64,000 nt of DNA, taken from Synaphobranchus kaupii. Its lineage: Eukaryota; Chordata; Actinopteri; Anguilliformes; Synaphobranchidae. The notes beneath the pieces are model-generated. The model had not been told where the DNA came from and ran no database searches. It saw only the letters and a list, made by a program, of their open reading frames with translations. Both the position numbers and the translations under genes were made by a program. Each line of letters starts with the position of its first letter. The first letter of the stretch is position 1. The stretch spans positions 20,595,091 to 20,659,090 of the forward strand of contig CM056376.1 of assembly GCA_029718625.1 (NCBI GenBank). The letters are read 5' to 3'. Of the stretch, positions 43,650 to 57,573 are shown piece after piece.

Positions 43650-46600
43650 CTCAATCAATGCTGAATGATGTAGATGATACAAAACATACCAAAAAAAAAA
43701 GCTGAAATAAAGGATGGAAATAACTACAGCGTAAGAGACAAGGCAACCCTTTGTTGGGAAGAAACATAATCGTCAACAGGGCGCTTCATTCTAGTGCTCT
43801 TTGCAGAAGTCAAATCTTTGTCAGCAGGCAAAACAAAGTTCTTTTTCTGTTTAATGGATGGGGACTTGCATCTGGGCAAAAGCTGCACTCCGAGAGAATG
43901 TCAAAGGATGTTCATGTGTCATGCATGAGTCGCCGCTTGCACAGAGTTTGTGATAAAAGCCTGCTCTGTGCCCCTCGCGTAGGGAGAGTCTGCTCTTCCT
44001 CATCACTGCACATCGTCTTCAACATACATTCCCACACTTTCCCCCTCAGTGTTTTTCCTCAGTTCAGTCTGTGAAGCCGAGTGCCCCCGCTCTGCCCCGT
44101 AAAAATGCAAAACAGACAGTGATTCTCAGTCTCGTAAACACAATTGAGCCGCATGACGTTGACAGATGGCCACTCAAACCAGAGTTTGGGAGTTTGACAA
44201 TTTGAAGCACTTGGACCAGTTTACCCTAAGGACAACTGAGGGGTTTCACAAAAAGAGAGTAGATTAGCCTTCAGCATTTAAACTATTTTTTTATTTTTTT
44301 AAATAAATGCAATGTCTCTTGAATTAGATATCACACTTCAGTGGCAATATGCATGCAGGAATCCTTACATAAGATTTTGGATCTTTGAGAGGGTAATTTG
44401 TCTAAATCTCACCACAAATTCAGCCTTCATGCCCTACTTTAATTGGAAACAGGCCGCTGTAGCTGCTCCCAAGAATACTCATCTAATCAGCCTAACTTGA
44501 TCCGGATCGGATTGCGTGGTCTAAGAATAGGGATTGAGGGAGGGATTTGTATGTATTGAAAGTAATATCCTGTGTTCATTATTCAGCTAAGAAAGGGGGA
44601 AACTGCCCTCGCAGCACAGGCAGGAGAAGAGACGGAGCACGTGGCTCGGCCTCTTGGCCCTCGCAGAGCTGACGGCGCACATAAAGCGCGCGCGCAGACA
44701 CCCTCCCCTTTACGCCATCATGAAGTCAGCCTCCGTCCCCCAGGGGGCCAGCACTGTCCATTAACTCGGGCACTTCATTGCCTAATGCAAGATTGTGAGC
44801 CCCCCCGCCCCCCCCCCTCCCATGCCCTGTGTGTCATCACTCCTCTGATGCCTGCTCCTTTACTACATCTGGGGGTCTGGGCAGACGGAGCCGTGATGAT
44901 GGCTTCTTCACCGGTGGCCTGACAGTTGCGTCCGGGTGACTGATGAAGCATCGCATCCCTCCTGGCAGCGGCTTGCAAGGCTGGCCTGAGGATCATCATC
45001 CTCTCCAACGGATTGCCGTCTCTCCCGTAGATGATCAAACACAACCAGGGGAGGCCAGCGAGGTTAATATTCAATATCGTAGCCAGAGAGAAGCATGACG
45101 GCACACAGGCTGCATTTGGGGGACAGAAGGGGACGGGAACAATTTTCACCAATTGCCACTGCATAATATCCCCAACTAGGGCCAGGCTGCCTCAGCCACA
45201 TTTCAATTGCTTATATAATGTGAACTGTACAGCGGCAAAGCAAGAAGCAGCCAATGTGATGTGCACTGGAAAGATAAGCCCTCTTCTTGGATTCTAATAC
45301 ACTCTGTAAATTAACTGTGTAAGCGCATTTTTTTCTTCTGCAAAACGGCTGCAAATGACTGCATCTTTTCTCCTGGACATGAACCCAGGATGCTTTCAGC
45401 TTTCAGGATTATGAAGTTGGGAGGAAACTCTCATTTGCTAGTACACGCAAATATCAAATTGTCTGTACATCAGTTATGTATCAAAATTGTTCCCATTTAT
45501 CCTCATTTTCACTGGCAGCTTACTGTCCCGTGTTGAATGTGAATAATGAGGGTTGAGGTTGTTTGATCAGTATAATGCAAACCTAAACATTTTTTTCTGC
45601 TCTTTATTTCCGCAATATAATTTATACACCCCTGGCTATACTCCCCTATATAGTTCATTAGTCCAAAGTCAATGTAAAAATGTATATTACTCCATATTAA
45701 AATATTTTACTCTGTACAGCAGTATGTTCCAACAATGCTAATCACCTAAAAACTTGTGAAATGTATTTTTGAAAATAGAGAACGAGTATCTTCTAAAAGA
45801 TCAATTTACTTGTTTTTTCCCCCTACAACTGACAACACAATTTTGTCATATTAGAAGGCAGCGAAAGAAAGGAGAAGAAACGTTTTTGTTTCATGCCCAC
45901 GCAAAAAGTGAATTAACTTGAAAACTTATCACGATTTCTCTCAAAGACGCAGCTGCAGACATGCAAAATGTCCAGACACAGGGGTAGGCAACCCTGGTCC
46001 TGAAGTGCCCAGACGGTCCTGGTTTCTGGGTTCATTTGAATGATTCAGGTGTAATGAATGCAGGCGACCACGGGCTGAAGGCTCTCAGCGTTTCACCAGT
46101 CAGAATGTTCAAGCTCAGACTTTTACTCATCCATCAAGCTCTTATGATCAAGCTCAGATGGAACAAAAACCAGAAACGTCATCGGCACTACAGGAGCAGG
46201 GTCGCTTTAGGGCCTGAGTCTGTGGCTGAATCCCTATTTTCTGTAAGAGAGAGCAACGGTTTGGGAGTGTGTGCCACTGGCAGCTTTATAGAGAATGAAT
46301 TTCTTCAGTCATAACTTTGGATAGTTTAGTATGCAGAGAGAAATAGTCCCTCTCTCGCACTTCACACTTGTCACATACAGCTCAATGGTGTGCAGAGCAG
46401 TGTTCAATCACTTGCATTAATGTCAACATATTGCTTTACAATCTAATGAGAATTGCCACCATTTAGGTGAGAGTTTGCAGCAATTTATGTTTAATGTTAT
46501 AACCAGAAGTAAATTTTAAAAGTCAGTGCCACAATGCCATAACCTTTATAAACAGAAAAGAAAAATTCTAAAGAAGACGTGGAAAACAATTCCTTCCGTC

Positions 46601-47201
46601 TCTTCTGAATGAAAACCCACACACCGCAGGCCAAATGCACCAAAGAAATCCAATGCAAATATACAAATTAATGACAAGTGAGAAATAATGTTAATCGCTG
46701 GAGTACATTTGCGTACAATAGCACGTTTGCCTCCATTATCCAATCAGCATGGTGTCGGCTCTTAGACGGCGTGATTGATATTTCAATAACATTACTGTCG
46801 ACCGGAGAACGCGCCCGGGAATGTCCAGAGTCGGCCAGCATTGATCCTCTGCTTTTGTGTGAACACAGGCGACAGATATCAGATATCCAATCTCCTGCAG
46901 GACTAGAAGGAGGAGAGTCAGAGGGATATGTATATATTTTCTTTTCCCATTTCAGTGGCTTTTCACATTGCTGGAGAAGCCTTGGCAATTTCTCAAGGCC
47001 AGGCATGAATTGAGCTCTCAGGGATGCCTTGATGGGTATCAGGTCCAGTGACAAGGGCCAGACACCTGCTGAGGCCAAGCATGACTGGTCAGAGGAGATT
47101 ATTTCAGTACTGAAGAGAAGAGGGAGAGAGAGCGAGAGAGAGGATGAGAGAGAGAGGGAAAGATAAGGAGGAGAGAGAGTGAGAGAGAGAGCGAGAGAGA
47201 G

Positions 47202-47241
<40 letters not shown>

Positions 47242-47700
47242 AGGCTTTGACATCAGGGCTCACACTGATAGCCAACTGTTGTCATACATCCCTGCATATC
47301 CTAGCCCTGGTGAATTGCAGCCAAACAGACAGAGTAATAGTATTGTTTCATTCCGTTCAGAAAGGAGCAGATAAGGGCATGTTTTTGATTCTGCCTTGTC
47401 AAAAAACACTGAAATAAGACAATGGATTTCATCTCTAATACCAATATGATAACATGTGGTGATTTTTTTGGCCCTGATCGGATGAGGGTTTCGTGTGAAC
47501 TTTAATTTCATAGATTTTTAATTTGACTGAGGATTTGTCACTGTGTCAGGTATACAAATTTGCTGGTTTTGTAAAACATTGACTGAGTGCACTTTTCCCA
47601 CAAACAATTAAGTAAAGGTTATAAATTCATTAAAAATGTGTTGATGGAAGGTCTTCACACCACCAGAAAAGTGTAAAGGTACATATCGATCCCTTTATAT
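43650..47700. other. Gene-poor stretch with possible conserved patches
   Basis: No gene recognised. GC-richer patches at 44600-45060 and 46740-46960 (with GTCGACCGGAGAACGCGCCC) stand out from AT-rich surroundings and could be regulatory. A dispersed fish repeat fragment may start at ~45978 (GGGGTAGGCAACCCTGGTCC). GA microsatellite at 47125-47238. Confidence 0.4.
47125..47238. repeat. (GA)n microsatellite
   Basis: GAGAGA repeats with occasional GAGC, GAAT and GTGA interruptions, ending in about 16 clean GA units. Confidence 0.93.
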
Positions 47701-47744
47701 TTACAATGCTGACTGAAATATATTTTGAAAGAATATTCCCCAGG

Positions 47745-48262
47745 TTCATCAAGTGTAACTACACTGCCATTGCACCCGTCATGCATAGTGCCCACTGTAA
47801 AAGCCTCTGGAGCATCTGGGGTTGCTTCAAGTGGTCAGGTCTAGGCTCAGCAACGTTATGCAGCTATAAAATGAAGTCAACTGAGTACCTTAATGCACTG
47901 AATGACCAGGTTATCCCATCAATGGGCATATTCCAGGACGACGGGCTCAAATTGTGAAAGAGTGGTTAAGGGAGCATGAGGAATAATTTTCACACATGAA
48001 TTGGCCACACATGAGTCCTGACCTTAACCCCATTGAAAGTCTTTGGGATGTGCTGGAGAAGACTTTACGGAGTGGTTTGACTCTCCCGTCATCAATACAA
48101 GATCTCGGCCAAAAATGAATGCAACTCTGGACGGAAATAAATGTTGTGAAGTTGCATAAGGTTGTCAAAACAATGCCACGACAAATGCGCGGGGTAATCA
48201 AAGCTAAAGGCGGTCCAACTAAATATTTGAGCGTGCAACTTTTTTTTTGGCCAGGCAGTTTA
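47745..48262 (+). mobile_element. 5'-truncated Tc1-like element relic
   Basis: Across broken frames the + strand gives a Tc1 catalytic region: SIWGCFKWSGLGSATLCSYK, LNDQVIPSMGIFQDD, SPDLNPIESLWDVLEKTLRS, and IKAKGGPTKYL at the C-terminus. The part before about 47745 is missing. A right end may be present at ~48215-48262 (GGCCAGGCAGTTTA), with no left partner. Frameshifts make it inactive. Its residues differ from the Tc1 copy at 2405, so it is a third family. Confidence 0.8.
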
Positions 48263-51200
48263 TGTTTAAACAGACTTTTGATGGAATAAATTAAATGCCT
48301 CTTTTCTTTGGAGTGGTCGCCCATCAAATTCACTATCACAATGCAAATGCTTTTAGAGGAGCTGTCACACAGAATCTGTGAATGGCAAAATTGATGCACA
48401 GAACATCCCATCTAAATGCGAAACAAAAACCAAACTGTTCTTCCCTGCTGATTACATTGATTATAACAGAGTAGCTAATCAGTGTGAGGAAATAACATTC
48501 TCTATGCCAGACATTTAAAAATGTGGGTCCTTCAATCACATATTAACCATATATTTTAATATTCTGGCATTCTTAGTTGAGTCACTCAGTGATTACTAAC
48601 AAAAATTACTTAAATTTCAGGGAGCTGTGATTCAGAATGAAGTCCAATTAAATTCATATGGGAGAGGAAATAAGTCTGAATAAATAAGATGATAACCCTT
48701 CAATGCTATGTTTACAGTTCAGTATTTTCTCCTAGATACTGGTCTCTGTCAATTGCCATTTTTTAGCTGGTCTCTTTGAATTCTATTGTACTTGTTCCTA
48801 TAAATTTACCGGCATGCATGAAGACTTGCAACCTAAAAGAGGTTACAACACAAAGAAACAATAACTATGTGCTATGAGGAAGAATTTCTCTTGGAAGAAC
48901 AGTCCTTTTTACAAAGGTTCTTAAAACCTTCGATCTCGCACTAGTGCTGGGACCACAGAACAACAAGTTGTTAGAGACGTCACAGCATCAGCTACAGATG
49001 ATCACAGCAGGCACTGATGGCTGTGCTTTGATGGGAAAATTTGTTTATTTGTGATTGCATTGATGTAAAAGCTTTAAAATCAATCTGGGTTAAATTACAT
49101 TGAAGTGCAGGAGAGTTAGCTCTGCTGTCCAGTGTAGAGATGCGAGGGGACAACAACCATTACACACAAATTACCAATCAGTTATTTTTGTCAGCAAACT
49201 CCATGCATGCCATTCACACACAGATCTTTAAACAACACACACCTCATACACATCCACATCAGTACCAGCCTGATTCATTTAATGGCACAGATTACTGAAA
49301 CTATAGGAGAACTTAGAATGACTTGTCAGCTGAATGGGATATGAAATCTAAGTATGCACTTAACTGTATGTTTTATCAATAACAAGCTGATAAATTATTA
49401 TCACTGATGCAAATTAAACTGATATAAATCACATCATCAAAATTAGACAAAGGGGCACTATTGATAAAGAATGTAACGTGGGGAAAAGCAACGTTTAGAA
49501 TAAAGGAGCGAGAACAAGATCAGTTCGGGAGATAGCTGGTCAATGAAAAGAAGATGAGTTGTTTGAAAAGTGAAATATAGAGCCAACAGGTAGCTACAGA
49601 CATATATGAAAATAGTTTGCTTATTTTTTTAATTTAAACAAAGGTTTGTAGCTACAAAAATGAGTGGTATATTTAAAAAAATATGGCTACATTCGATAAT
49701 GATTCTGACCGATAAAGTTTTCACATTCTTAAAATACTGTATTTATAAAGGTGTAATTGGATATCACTTTAAGTTATTAAATTCTGAACAACGTTCATTC
49801 CCAAAGCATTTGAATCTTGGAGGTGATCTACTATGTCCCTTTTTTTTCTTACCTTTCTGAAAATGAAGACACAGAGACAAATATATGGAGTGTTTAAGTT
49901 GTACGTCGTCTTTGACTTTGGAGACAGACACAGAGTACGTACGTGTTTGTCAGGGCTGGTCTTTGCTGGCTAGGCTGCGATTACGGGAAGAGTTTCTTTA
50001 ACAGGGTTTGTGAAAATTGAGATTACATACAAAGAGCCATTCAAACAGCCGTTTACGACCCAGGGGATTATCTGTACAACAACTGCAGCGGCTGACTCCC
50101 CACCTCCCCCTTCCGCCTCATTTCTTTTAGTGGTGTTTTCACCCAAGACTAAACAAAAAGCGCACACCGCTATGGAAGCTCTGCGAGACCGCGACTGCAC
50201 TTTTGAGGAAGGCTTGTCACGAGCAATAACAAAACGGATTAAATTCAAAAGTGAGTTTTATACAAATGGCTAGAGAGGGGAGAGGGCAGAATAAGCTTTC
50301 GGATTGGCTGCCGTGGAGGTAAACAGACGTTCCTGAGAAGAAGCGTCACTCTCCGGGCGGACGTTTCTTTGTGTTTGGTGCGACAGATGGGTGGGCTGAG
50401 TGCGCTCCTCTTCCAGGGAAGCAAAGACAAAGTGATATGTGATCGATTCCACCATTCCTGAGCAGATGCTCTTCTTGGGTGCCATTATAATGCCAGCACT
50501 TAGGCCACCCAAATTCGGCGCGCAGTGGCCAACTTGCTATCGCTTCCGTTCTTTTCCCCCCCTCCATTCTCTGAAGTACAGTTGACTTCGAAAGCTATCA
50601 ATTGAGCCCCGTGTGGTACTGCTGCCGTCACCATCGTGCTGTGCTTTTTTATGCCAGTCAAACGGGGAACGTGTACTTTGTTAGCTCCCCGGCTGCCCGG
50701 CACCACGCGGTCCGATTCCGTACGTTTTTCTTTTTTCCCCCCCGGCGCTGCGAATCCTGCAGCACCTTTACAAAATGGGATGACTTGGCGGGTGAAATGA
50801 TAAACGCGATCCTCGCGGTTTGAGTAATGGGAAATACCAGAGGACACTTTGAGGAGAGTGATGGATGGATTGAATGTCACCCGGGTCTGCTGAGAGCTCC
50901 CCCTTCACACAGTTCCATGGATTAACCAGGCGTTTTGCATGTTTCTGACACTCAGCCGTTATCCCGCTTGTCTCTCATGCCCTGTTAGGCTGCTCGGTTC
51001 CTGGCGTATGCTTGCGCTCAACGCTTCCCCTTGAATACAGGCACCTGCTAATTGCTGACAAGGGCTGTCACAGCAGATGAAGCAGAATGCTCGCACTTCA
51101 CTTTCATCACATTTTCACAAGACAGAAATGTATTTAGTTTGTTTTATTTATTTATGCATTCATTTATTTTCGCCGCATCTTGTCAAACACGGCGGCTGCT

Positions 51201-51525
51201 ACCAAATGCACGGTGAAATAAGGTCACTATAGACAGGGTAAATAGCATTTTACGGGATGTGTTACAGGTGCAGAGTGACATTCGTAAAGCTTTTGGCGCC
51301 TTACGAAAGACCTCATGTTTGTCAGGCACTGCTCGTGAGTCAAATATTGATCTTTGGGGAAAAGTGAAATGCACCGCAAAGAGAAAATGGTGAGCCTTTT
51401 TGGGACAATTCTAAAAAGTTGGTAAAACACAGTCTCCTTTCTCACGGCAGTCCGCAGTCTGGAAGGAGGAATTTAATTGATTTGTTACTCAAAATATTCA
51501 ACTCCCTGGAAAAAGAAAATGAGTG

Positions 51526-51565
51526 GGGGTCTGTAGACTTAAACGGGGGTCTGTAGACTTAAACG
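51526..51565. repeat. 20-bp tandem duplication
   Basis: GGGGGTCTGTAGACTTAAAC occurs twice back to back with no mismatch. Confidence 0.9.
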
Positions 51566-52762
51566 GTTTCTGCTTAGGCTGCTGAGCCTCAGTTTTGAAG
51601 CAATTTAAAAGGAGGCTGAAGAATAATACTGAGTGCTGGAATTCAGCCCCTCCCTCAGGCCAAAGATATTCTATACTTTTATACTAAGTTATGCTTTAGC
51701 GGCTACTATCGGTTCTGATCATAATGACTTGGTATTAGGTCTTCGTTGCTAAACCCATGATTCTTTGCAGCAACTTGGAAGTATAATATAACATTTGCAT
51801 CAATTTCAATACCAAACATTAGCATTGTGTTCGGTAGAGGCATATTACAAATTTTCAGGACTGCTTTTGAAAAAATAAATGTAACCTCGTCTGTCTCTAG
51901 TATGTGAACAGATTTTTAATGCGCTGGATTATCCGGGTGGGTAGGAAGCCAGAGACGGGCTGTAAATGCAAATAGCTACCCTCTGCTTTATTTAATATAC
52001 GGTCATAGCTTCCAACATGAGCATGCTGGAAAGTTTTCACAGGATACTACTCCCTCATTATACATTGAATTAATGAAGTATCCAGACACTGCGTGATTTG
52101 GGGGTTAACATACATGCACTGCTAAAGCAACAGGGTGAACAGGTGCAAAACACTTCACTTGTCGATTGACATTTGGATTGCAATTGTCAGCCAGCTCCTG
52201 CTGTAACTCAACACTGGAGCACTGCTGGTAGTTACTCATTTATTCTATATATGTGGGTCCTGACACATCTATAAAAAAGGCTTTCAGTCATGGGTTATTC
52301 CTCAAAAAAGGTCTCTCTTTGGGCAGACAATTACGCGCAGTGGGCTGGCTGCGATGCCGGCTTCAGTGCTTCCCGGCACTGGCCCGGCTCCTCCTTTTCA
52401 TCCCTAACAGCTGCACAGAGAATAGATGCCGGTTGGGGACTCAGTCATTTCTTCCACTAAAACGCACAGGTGTGACAGGCCATCCGGATGGTTCCACTCT
52501 CTCACTACCCTCACCTCCCAATTTGCACAGAAATGAGGCTTGCAGGTGAGGGTCAGAGCTGTTCCTCTCTGAAGAAACAAGGCTGTTGTCCATGCTTGAA
52601 TTGCTGGCACAAACTGGGGAAAATTGCCCTTCAAGCAGAAAAGCATGCACACTGATACATCAAACGCTGAAGATGGGAAAATGAAATAAAGGAACATGTT
52701 CTGTAAGTGAATGCGGGACTTTGAATTGCCTTGCTCTCCTCATGCCAGACAGCCTTGCAGGG

Positions 52763-52856
52763 CCATTCATGACCATGCAAGCCAGTGTTGTGTGCAAGTG
52801 AACACCAGCCATTCATGACCACGCAAGCCAGCGTTGTGTGCAAGTGAACACCAGCA
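52763..52856. repeat. 46-bp tandem duplication
   Basis: Two adjacent copies of CCATTCATGACC...GTGAACACCAG differ at two positions (CATGCAAG/CACGCAAG and GTGTTG/GCGTTG). Confidence 0.9.
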
Positions 52857-53464
52857 ATTAATTTCATGGTGACAAAATGATGCATGTATTTATTCCCCAA
52901 CCGCTCTTTTATTTATGTAAAAGTGGCAGCATGTGTATGAACAGGGTTTCGCTACATAAATGGAATGCCATTACCGGTGTCTGATGAATGAAATGAAATA
53001 TTCATGATAACAATTATCATGATAAATATTAGTAATATGATACAAAAACAGAAGTGAAAAAGTGCTGTAAGGTGCAGATAAATTATGGAGAGTCTGGGGT
53101 AGATCAAAAACTAATTAAGTATAGCCTAAGCAAAAAGCTTTTAAAAAAAGGACGGTTTAAAATGAGAACGAGAAATGCCCCTAAATCTAAATCTCCTGGC
53201 CAGGCTCTTAACAGATAGAAAGTTGGAAAACATACATTAATGCAATTTGTAACTGGAACTTCAGGCAAACAGCATTTAGTTAGAAGAGAGCCATTGCTGA
53301 GGGAGACTAAAGGGGACTGCTTGTGAAGTTTTGAATTACGATGAATCCATTAATGTATTGCGGACACAGACAGATAAACAACAGCATTGACGGAAAGCCT
53401 CTCCACCACCCCTACGATTGTTGCACATTTCTGATCCGCAAGACAATATCACACGTGGGCTGCA

Positions 53465-53715
53465 GGGGTGGGGCTAGTCTGTCATTATGGATGTACAGGG
53501 GCGGGGCTAGCCTGTCATACATATGGGTGCATAGAGGCGGGGCTAGCCTGTCATACATATGGGCGCATAGGGGCGGAGCTAGCTTGTCATACATATGGGT
53601 GCACAGTGACGGGGCTAGCCTGTCATACATATGGGCGCATAGGGGCGGAGCTAGCTTGTCATACATATGGGTGCACAGGGGCGGGGCTAGCCTGTCACAC
53701 ATATGGGTGCGCGAA
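53465..53715. repeat. 36-bp minisatellite, about 7 units
   Basis: Units of GGGGCTAGCCTGTCATACATA plus a variable CATAGG/CACAGG tail repeat every 36 bp after a shorter first unit. As 36 is a multiple of three, reading frames on both strands stay open across it (12-residue repeats such as GGASLSYIWVHR). GC-rich for the region. Confidence 0.93.
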
Positions 53716-54787
53716 CATTGCTTAATAACAGACATGCTGCCACTTGGGGGCTAGAGAGTGATCCCAACAAGTTTTATATACAGTTTGTAAGAACCTATAT
53801 ATTATGATCATATGCTAATAGACGAATACAGCACAGTAACAATACAATGTTGATTACTCAATGAATGTTCTTCAAGAAACCATGGGCTAACCAGTACTAG
53901 ACATATACTGGCAATAACCCATGCCGATAAAGGACGTAAATAAATAGTACATTTAATAACCATCATCGTCATAATTATACAAATTATTTTTGAATAAATT
54001 GCAGTATAAACCCTGAACTCATTGCATCAGTATTAGGCTGGTATGTGGCTGGTCTGGCTTGCCGCTACGTTTAAGCAACATTTTAACAGCATTTCAGTGT
54101 ATGCACTGGAACTCAGAAATAACATGTAGCCTACGTAAGCCTTCTTTAAAAAATGAAAGAAGCAAATGTTCAAACATTTCATTACTGGAACTGTTTGGGT
54201 GGCTATGGAAACTAACACAATATGGCATCCCCATAGGGTTAAATAGAGGGTTAAGTCCATTTTAAAGATACAATACATTTTGACGTCAACTCTGATAAGA
54301 ATATGCTTTTTTGCTTTTTTAACGCAAATGATACACAATGTTGTCAACAACGTTTATTAAACAATGTTTTTCACGAATTAGGTCTAGGTTAGTGTCCATA
54401 GCATCTACGGCTGCTCAAATGGGTGCGCCGCACCATCGACACCCCCGATAACTCCGCTTCTGGTGAGACGTCTGAATGAGACAAAATGTCTGCTGAGAGC
54501 AAATGGAGACCCCAAGGTGAATCTATTTCACAGACAGGGCTTGACAGAATGAGAAAGTGTTGGATCTCGTCATCCCAGACTTGATCATAGGATGCAGAAT
54601 ATGAGAGAAAGAAGATATGTCCAGACTCAGCACATTCATCATTGGCAAAGTGAGCCAGGGTGACATCTCCACATCTGCAGCTGGGGAAATGATGTGCAGT
54701 AAAGGCTGTTTGTCTCACCGGGAAAAGGAGGCCTTGAGCTTTAGCACATTAGTAGACATATACGTACACATCCACATCTAAAGTGCT

Positions 54788-54790
<3 letters not shown>

Positions 54791-54835
<45 letters not shown>
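54791..54835. repeat. (CA)n microsatellite
   Basis: About 22 CA units. A related CA-rich segment with TCAAATGTACA and CAGTACA follows at 54837-55015, present twice as an imperfect tandem. Confidence 0.93.
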
Positions 54836-54838
<3 letters not shown>

Positions 54839-55998
54839 CAAATGTACAGACCCAAATCAACAGTACATACACACATATGCAAACATACACAGACTTAAAA
54901 ACATGCACTCATGCAGGAGCACACATGCACACACCCACACACACACACACACACGCTCAAATGTACACACCCAAATCAACAGTACACAGATATGCAAACA
55001 TACACAGATTTAAACATATTCAGTCATGCTGGCACACACACTTGCGTGCAAATACATTCACACACGCATCAGCATGCACGCACATGCATACACACTGTGG
55101 ATTTTCAATTTGCTCTGGGCTGGGCTAGACACAGACCGACTTTGGATAACACTGCTTGGGTTCAGTAAGTTGCAATTCTGAGTCTAAGGTACAAGGAGGG
55201 ATGAAGGTGTTGAACATTAATGGCACAGACCTCCCGCCCCCCCATACCGCCCTGCTCTTCAGTGACCAATGAGAACACAGCCCCTCTGGCAACATTTCTC
55301 TGATACTGTGTGTGGAGCTGTTCCACTGGGGCAACACTAAACATCCCATTGAAGAATTTAGTTGAGCTCGGTTTTTCAGATCTTTCAGTTCAGATTATAT
55401 AGTGAATAATAATACAATTTGGCAGAAATCAATCAATAAACAAGGATGGTCAAGGCAAAACACTGGAAGCCTAATTTTCTCCACTGACTTAGCTTGCATG
55501 TGTGTGTGCATATGTGTCTGTTCATGCATACCTATGTGTATAAATGCTCTTGCATATGGATGTAAATCATAGTATTTTGAAATGTGCTGATGAAAATAAC
55601 CTGAACATCTTTGTCTATTCATAGCAGGATCCATATTCACAAGTCACAAGTGAATCTTCAGTCTGTATATTAGTTATACATCCAAATGATTTTCTTATCA
55701 TTATTTTATATTAATAAACCATTCATTTGTATCTATAGGTTGGGAATTGTGTGTAGCTCATTTAACGAAACGGTGTTTCATCAGGAAGAAATAAGACATT
55801 TAAAATCTGATACAACGATCCCATACAGCTTCTCTCCAGGCTGTGCAATGGAACTGAACATTCAAGGCATGAATTAGAAGGGATGCCACCCAAATGAGGC
55901 AGAGGTGGTCTAGAGACGGATGTTGAGACAAGGGGGGAGGCTGGAAATCAACCCCCCAAGAAAGGCTTAAGCAGAAAAAACCTGGCCATGAAACGTGA

Positions 55999-56043
55999 GA
56001 TGAGAGAGAGACTGAGAGAGAAAGAGAGAATGAGAGAGAGAGT

Positions 56044-56074
<31 letters not shown>

Positions 56075-56330
56075 TGCTGGAATAGTAAGTGAGGAGAGTT
56101 CAAATAGGTTCATATCTTTATTGGTTATGACATGATATTTACATGAGAAAGAGAGAAAGAGAGAGTGAGTGAGAGAGAGAGAAAGTGAGAGAGAGAGAGA
56201 GAGAGTGAGAGAGAGAGAGAGAGTGAGTGAGAGAGAGAGAGTGAGAGAGAGAGTGTGTGCTGGAATAGTAAGTGAGGAGATTTCAAATAGGTTCATATCT
56301 TCATTGGTTATGCCATGATATTTACAATGA
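55999..56330. repeat. GA microsatellites with a flanking tandem duplication
   Basis: Two GA-rich tracts, each followed by the segment GTGCTGGAATAGTAAGTGAG...ATATTTACA (56074-56142 and 56253-56322). The pair shows a duplication of ~180 bp that included the microsatellite. Confidence 0.88.
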
Positions 56331-57573
56331 AAATTTAAATTTCACTGCGATTTATCAAATGAATACTTTTCAAAATTAAGGATGAAAACCAAACTGAGGT
56401 TTGAAATTGCATGTCACTAGTCTTCTGAACACACTGAGAAAAAGAAACATCTCCCCACAATGTCAGTTACATACCACCGCACATTGCATTGTGACAGCAT
56501 TGAGCACCATTTCTTAATGCACATTCAATTGGTTTCTGCTGATCAACTGCATTTTCCTGCAAAGGAGTTTCTCTGTGATTATAAGCTTGCAGTGGGAAGC
56601 TGCCTGAATTTGCCTCACTTGTTGTACAGTAACTTCAATCAGTGTGCGTCTGGGGAGCTAATTAAAATTGCCGTTGGGGGTCAGTCTGTTGACTTTACTC
56701 CGTAAACACACGCACAAAGACACAGTCTAAACTCGCAAACTGCTAAGGCAGCACGCGTTGCCATGTGGTGGGTGGCCTAAATTATTTATTATGTACAGAG
56801 ATTTTTTTTTTCTCTGAGTAAGTAAGACGGAACTGTGACGAAAACAGGGGAGAGATTGTGACAACAGCATGAACTGGTACATGTAGGAGGGGAATAGAGA
56901 TAGCCAAACAACGGCAACATGAAAGGATGTTGTAGCATAACTGCAGCTAGGGCTTTATCCGAACTCAAGTACTTTATTTAAAAATGCACCGATAATGCTC
57001 TGTATACAGGTTCTAAGTTAGCGAATGATAGTTAGCTAACGACATTTGGAAGATATTTAGTAAATTCCAAACAGAGGTATAGGTCATTTTGTTGGTTGAA
57101 CATTTTGTTGGTAGAGGTAGTGTTGTCTCTGTACACCCCTAACAGGAGTAAACAATATTGCCCAAAGACAGTTGTAGAGCATAGTACTCCTCTCTGCCAG
57201 TCCAAACATGCTTTTAAGGGTGGTTTCACACAGTTTGTTTGCTGGAGTCTGAATGCGAGTTTGATTGTTGCCCCGTCCCCTGCCCCCACTGGTCTGGGCT
57301 CACACTGTGCTACCGATGATCCGTACCACTGTACATTTGCATAATACTTTTATTATTATCGTGAGTACTACCACCAGCTGTTTACCACCATCGCCAGGCA
57401 ACAAGGCTTGGAGTCCTTGATTAATAATGCAGTGGTTAATTCATAAAATACTCAAAAACCAGATATAACAGGTTATCTTCAATTCGGCTATTATGAGAGT
57501 AAGACAATTAATTGTATTTGCATCACAAAATTATGCGCATGTCATCAATATTATTTCAAATGGTGGATACATG

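Larger units (their letters stand above)
48270..53340. other. Gene-poor stretch
   Basis: No recognisable genes. A moderately GC-rich area at 50000-50830 holds short frames (for example MEALRDRDCTFEEGLSRA at 50172) without homology. Two small tandem duplications: 20 bp x2 at 51526-51565 and 46 bp x2 at 52763-52856. Confidence 0.45.
53760..57558. other. Gene-poor stretch with CA and GA microsatellites
   Basis: Holds CA repeats (54791-54835, ~54930-54955) embedded in a duplicated ~150 bp CA-rich segment, GA repeats (55999-56260) and no recognised gene. The 109-codon minus frame at 54389-54718 is unassigned. Confidence 0.45.

Noticed and set aside
50010..50273. Frame with MEALRDRDCTFEEGLSRA
   Set aside because: No homology recognised and an overlapping frame is open on the other strand. 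May be a conserved non-coding or CpG-rich patch, but coding is unsupported.
53341..53754. 137-codon frame encoding 12-residue repeats
   Set aside because: The minisatellite unit is a multiple of three, so open frames on both strands are expected without selection.
54389..54718. 109-codon minus-strand frame
   Set aside because: I considered a LINE or other retroelement fragment but could not match any motif, so I do not annotate it as a gene.
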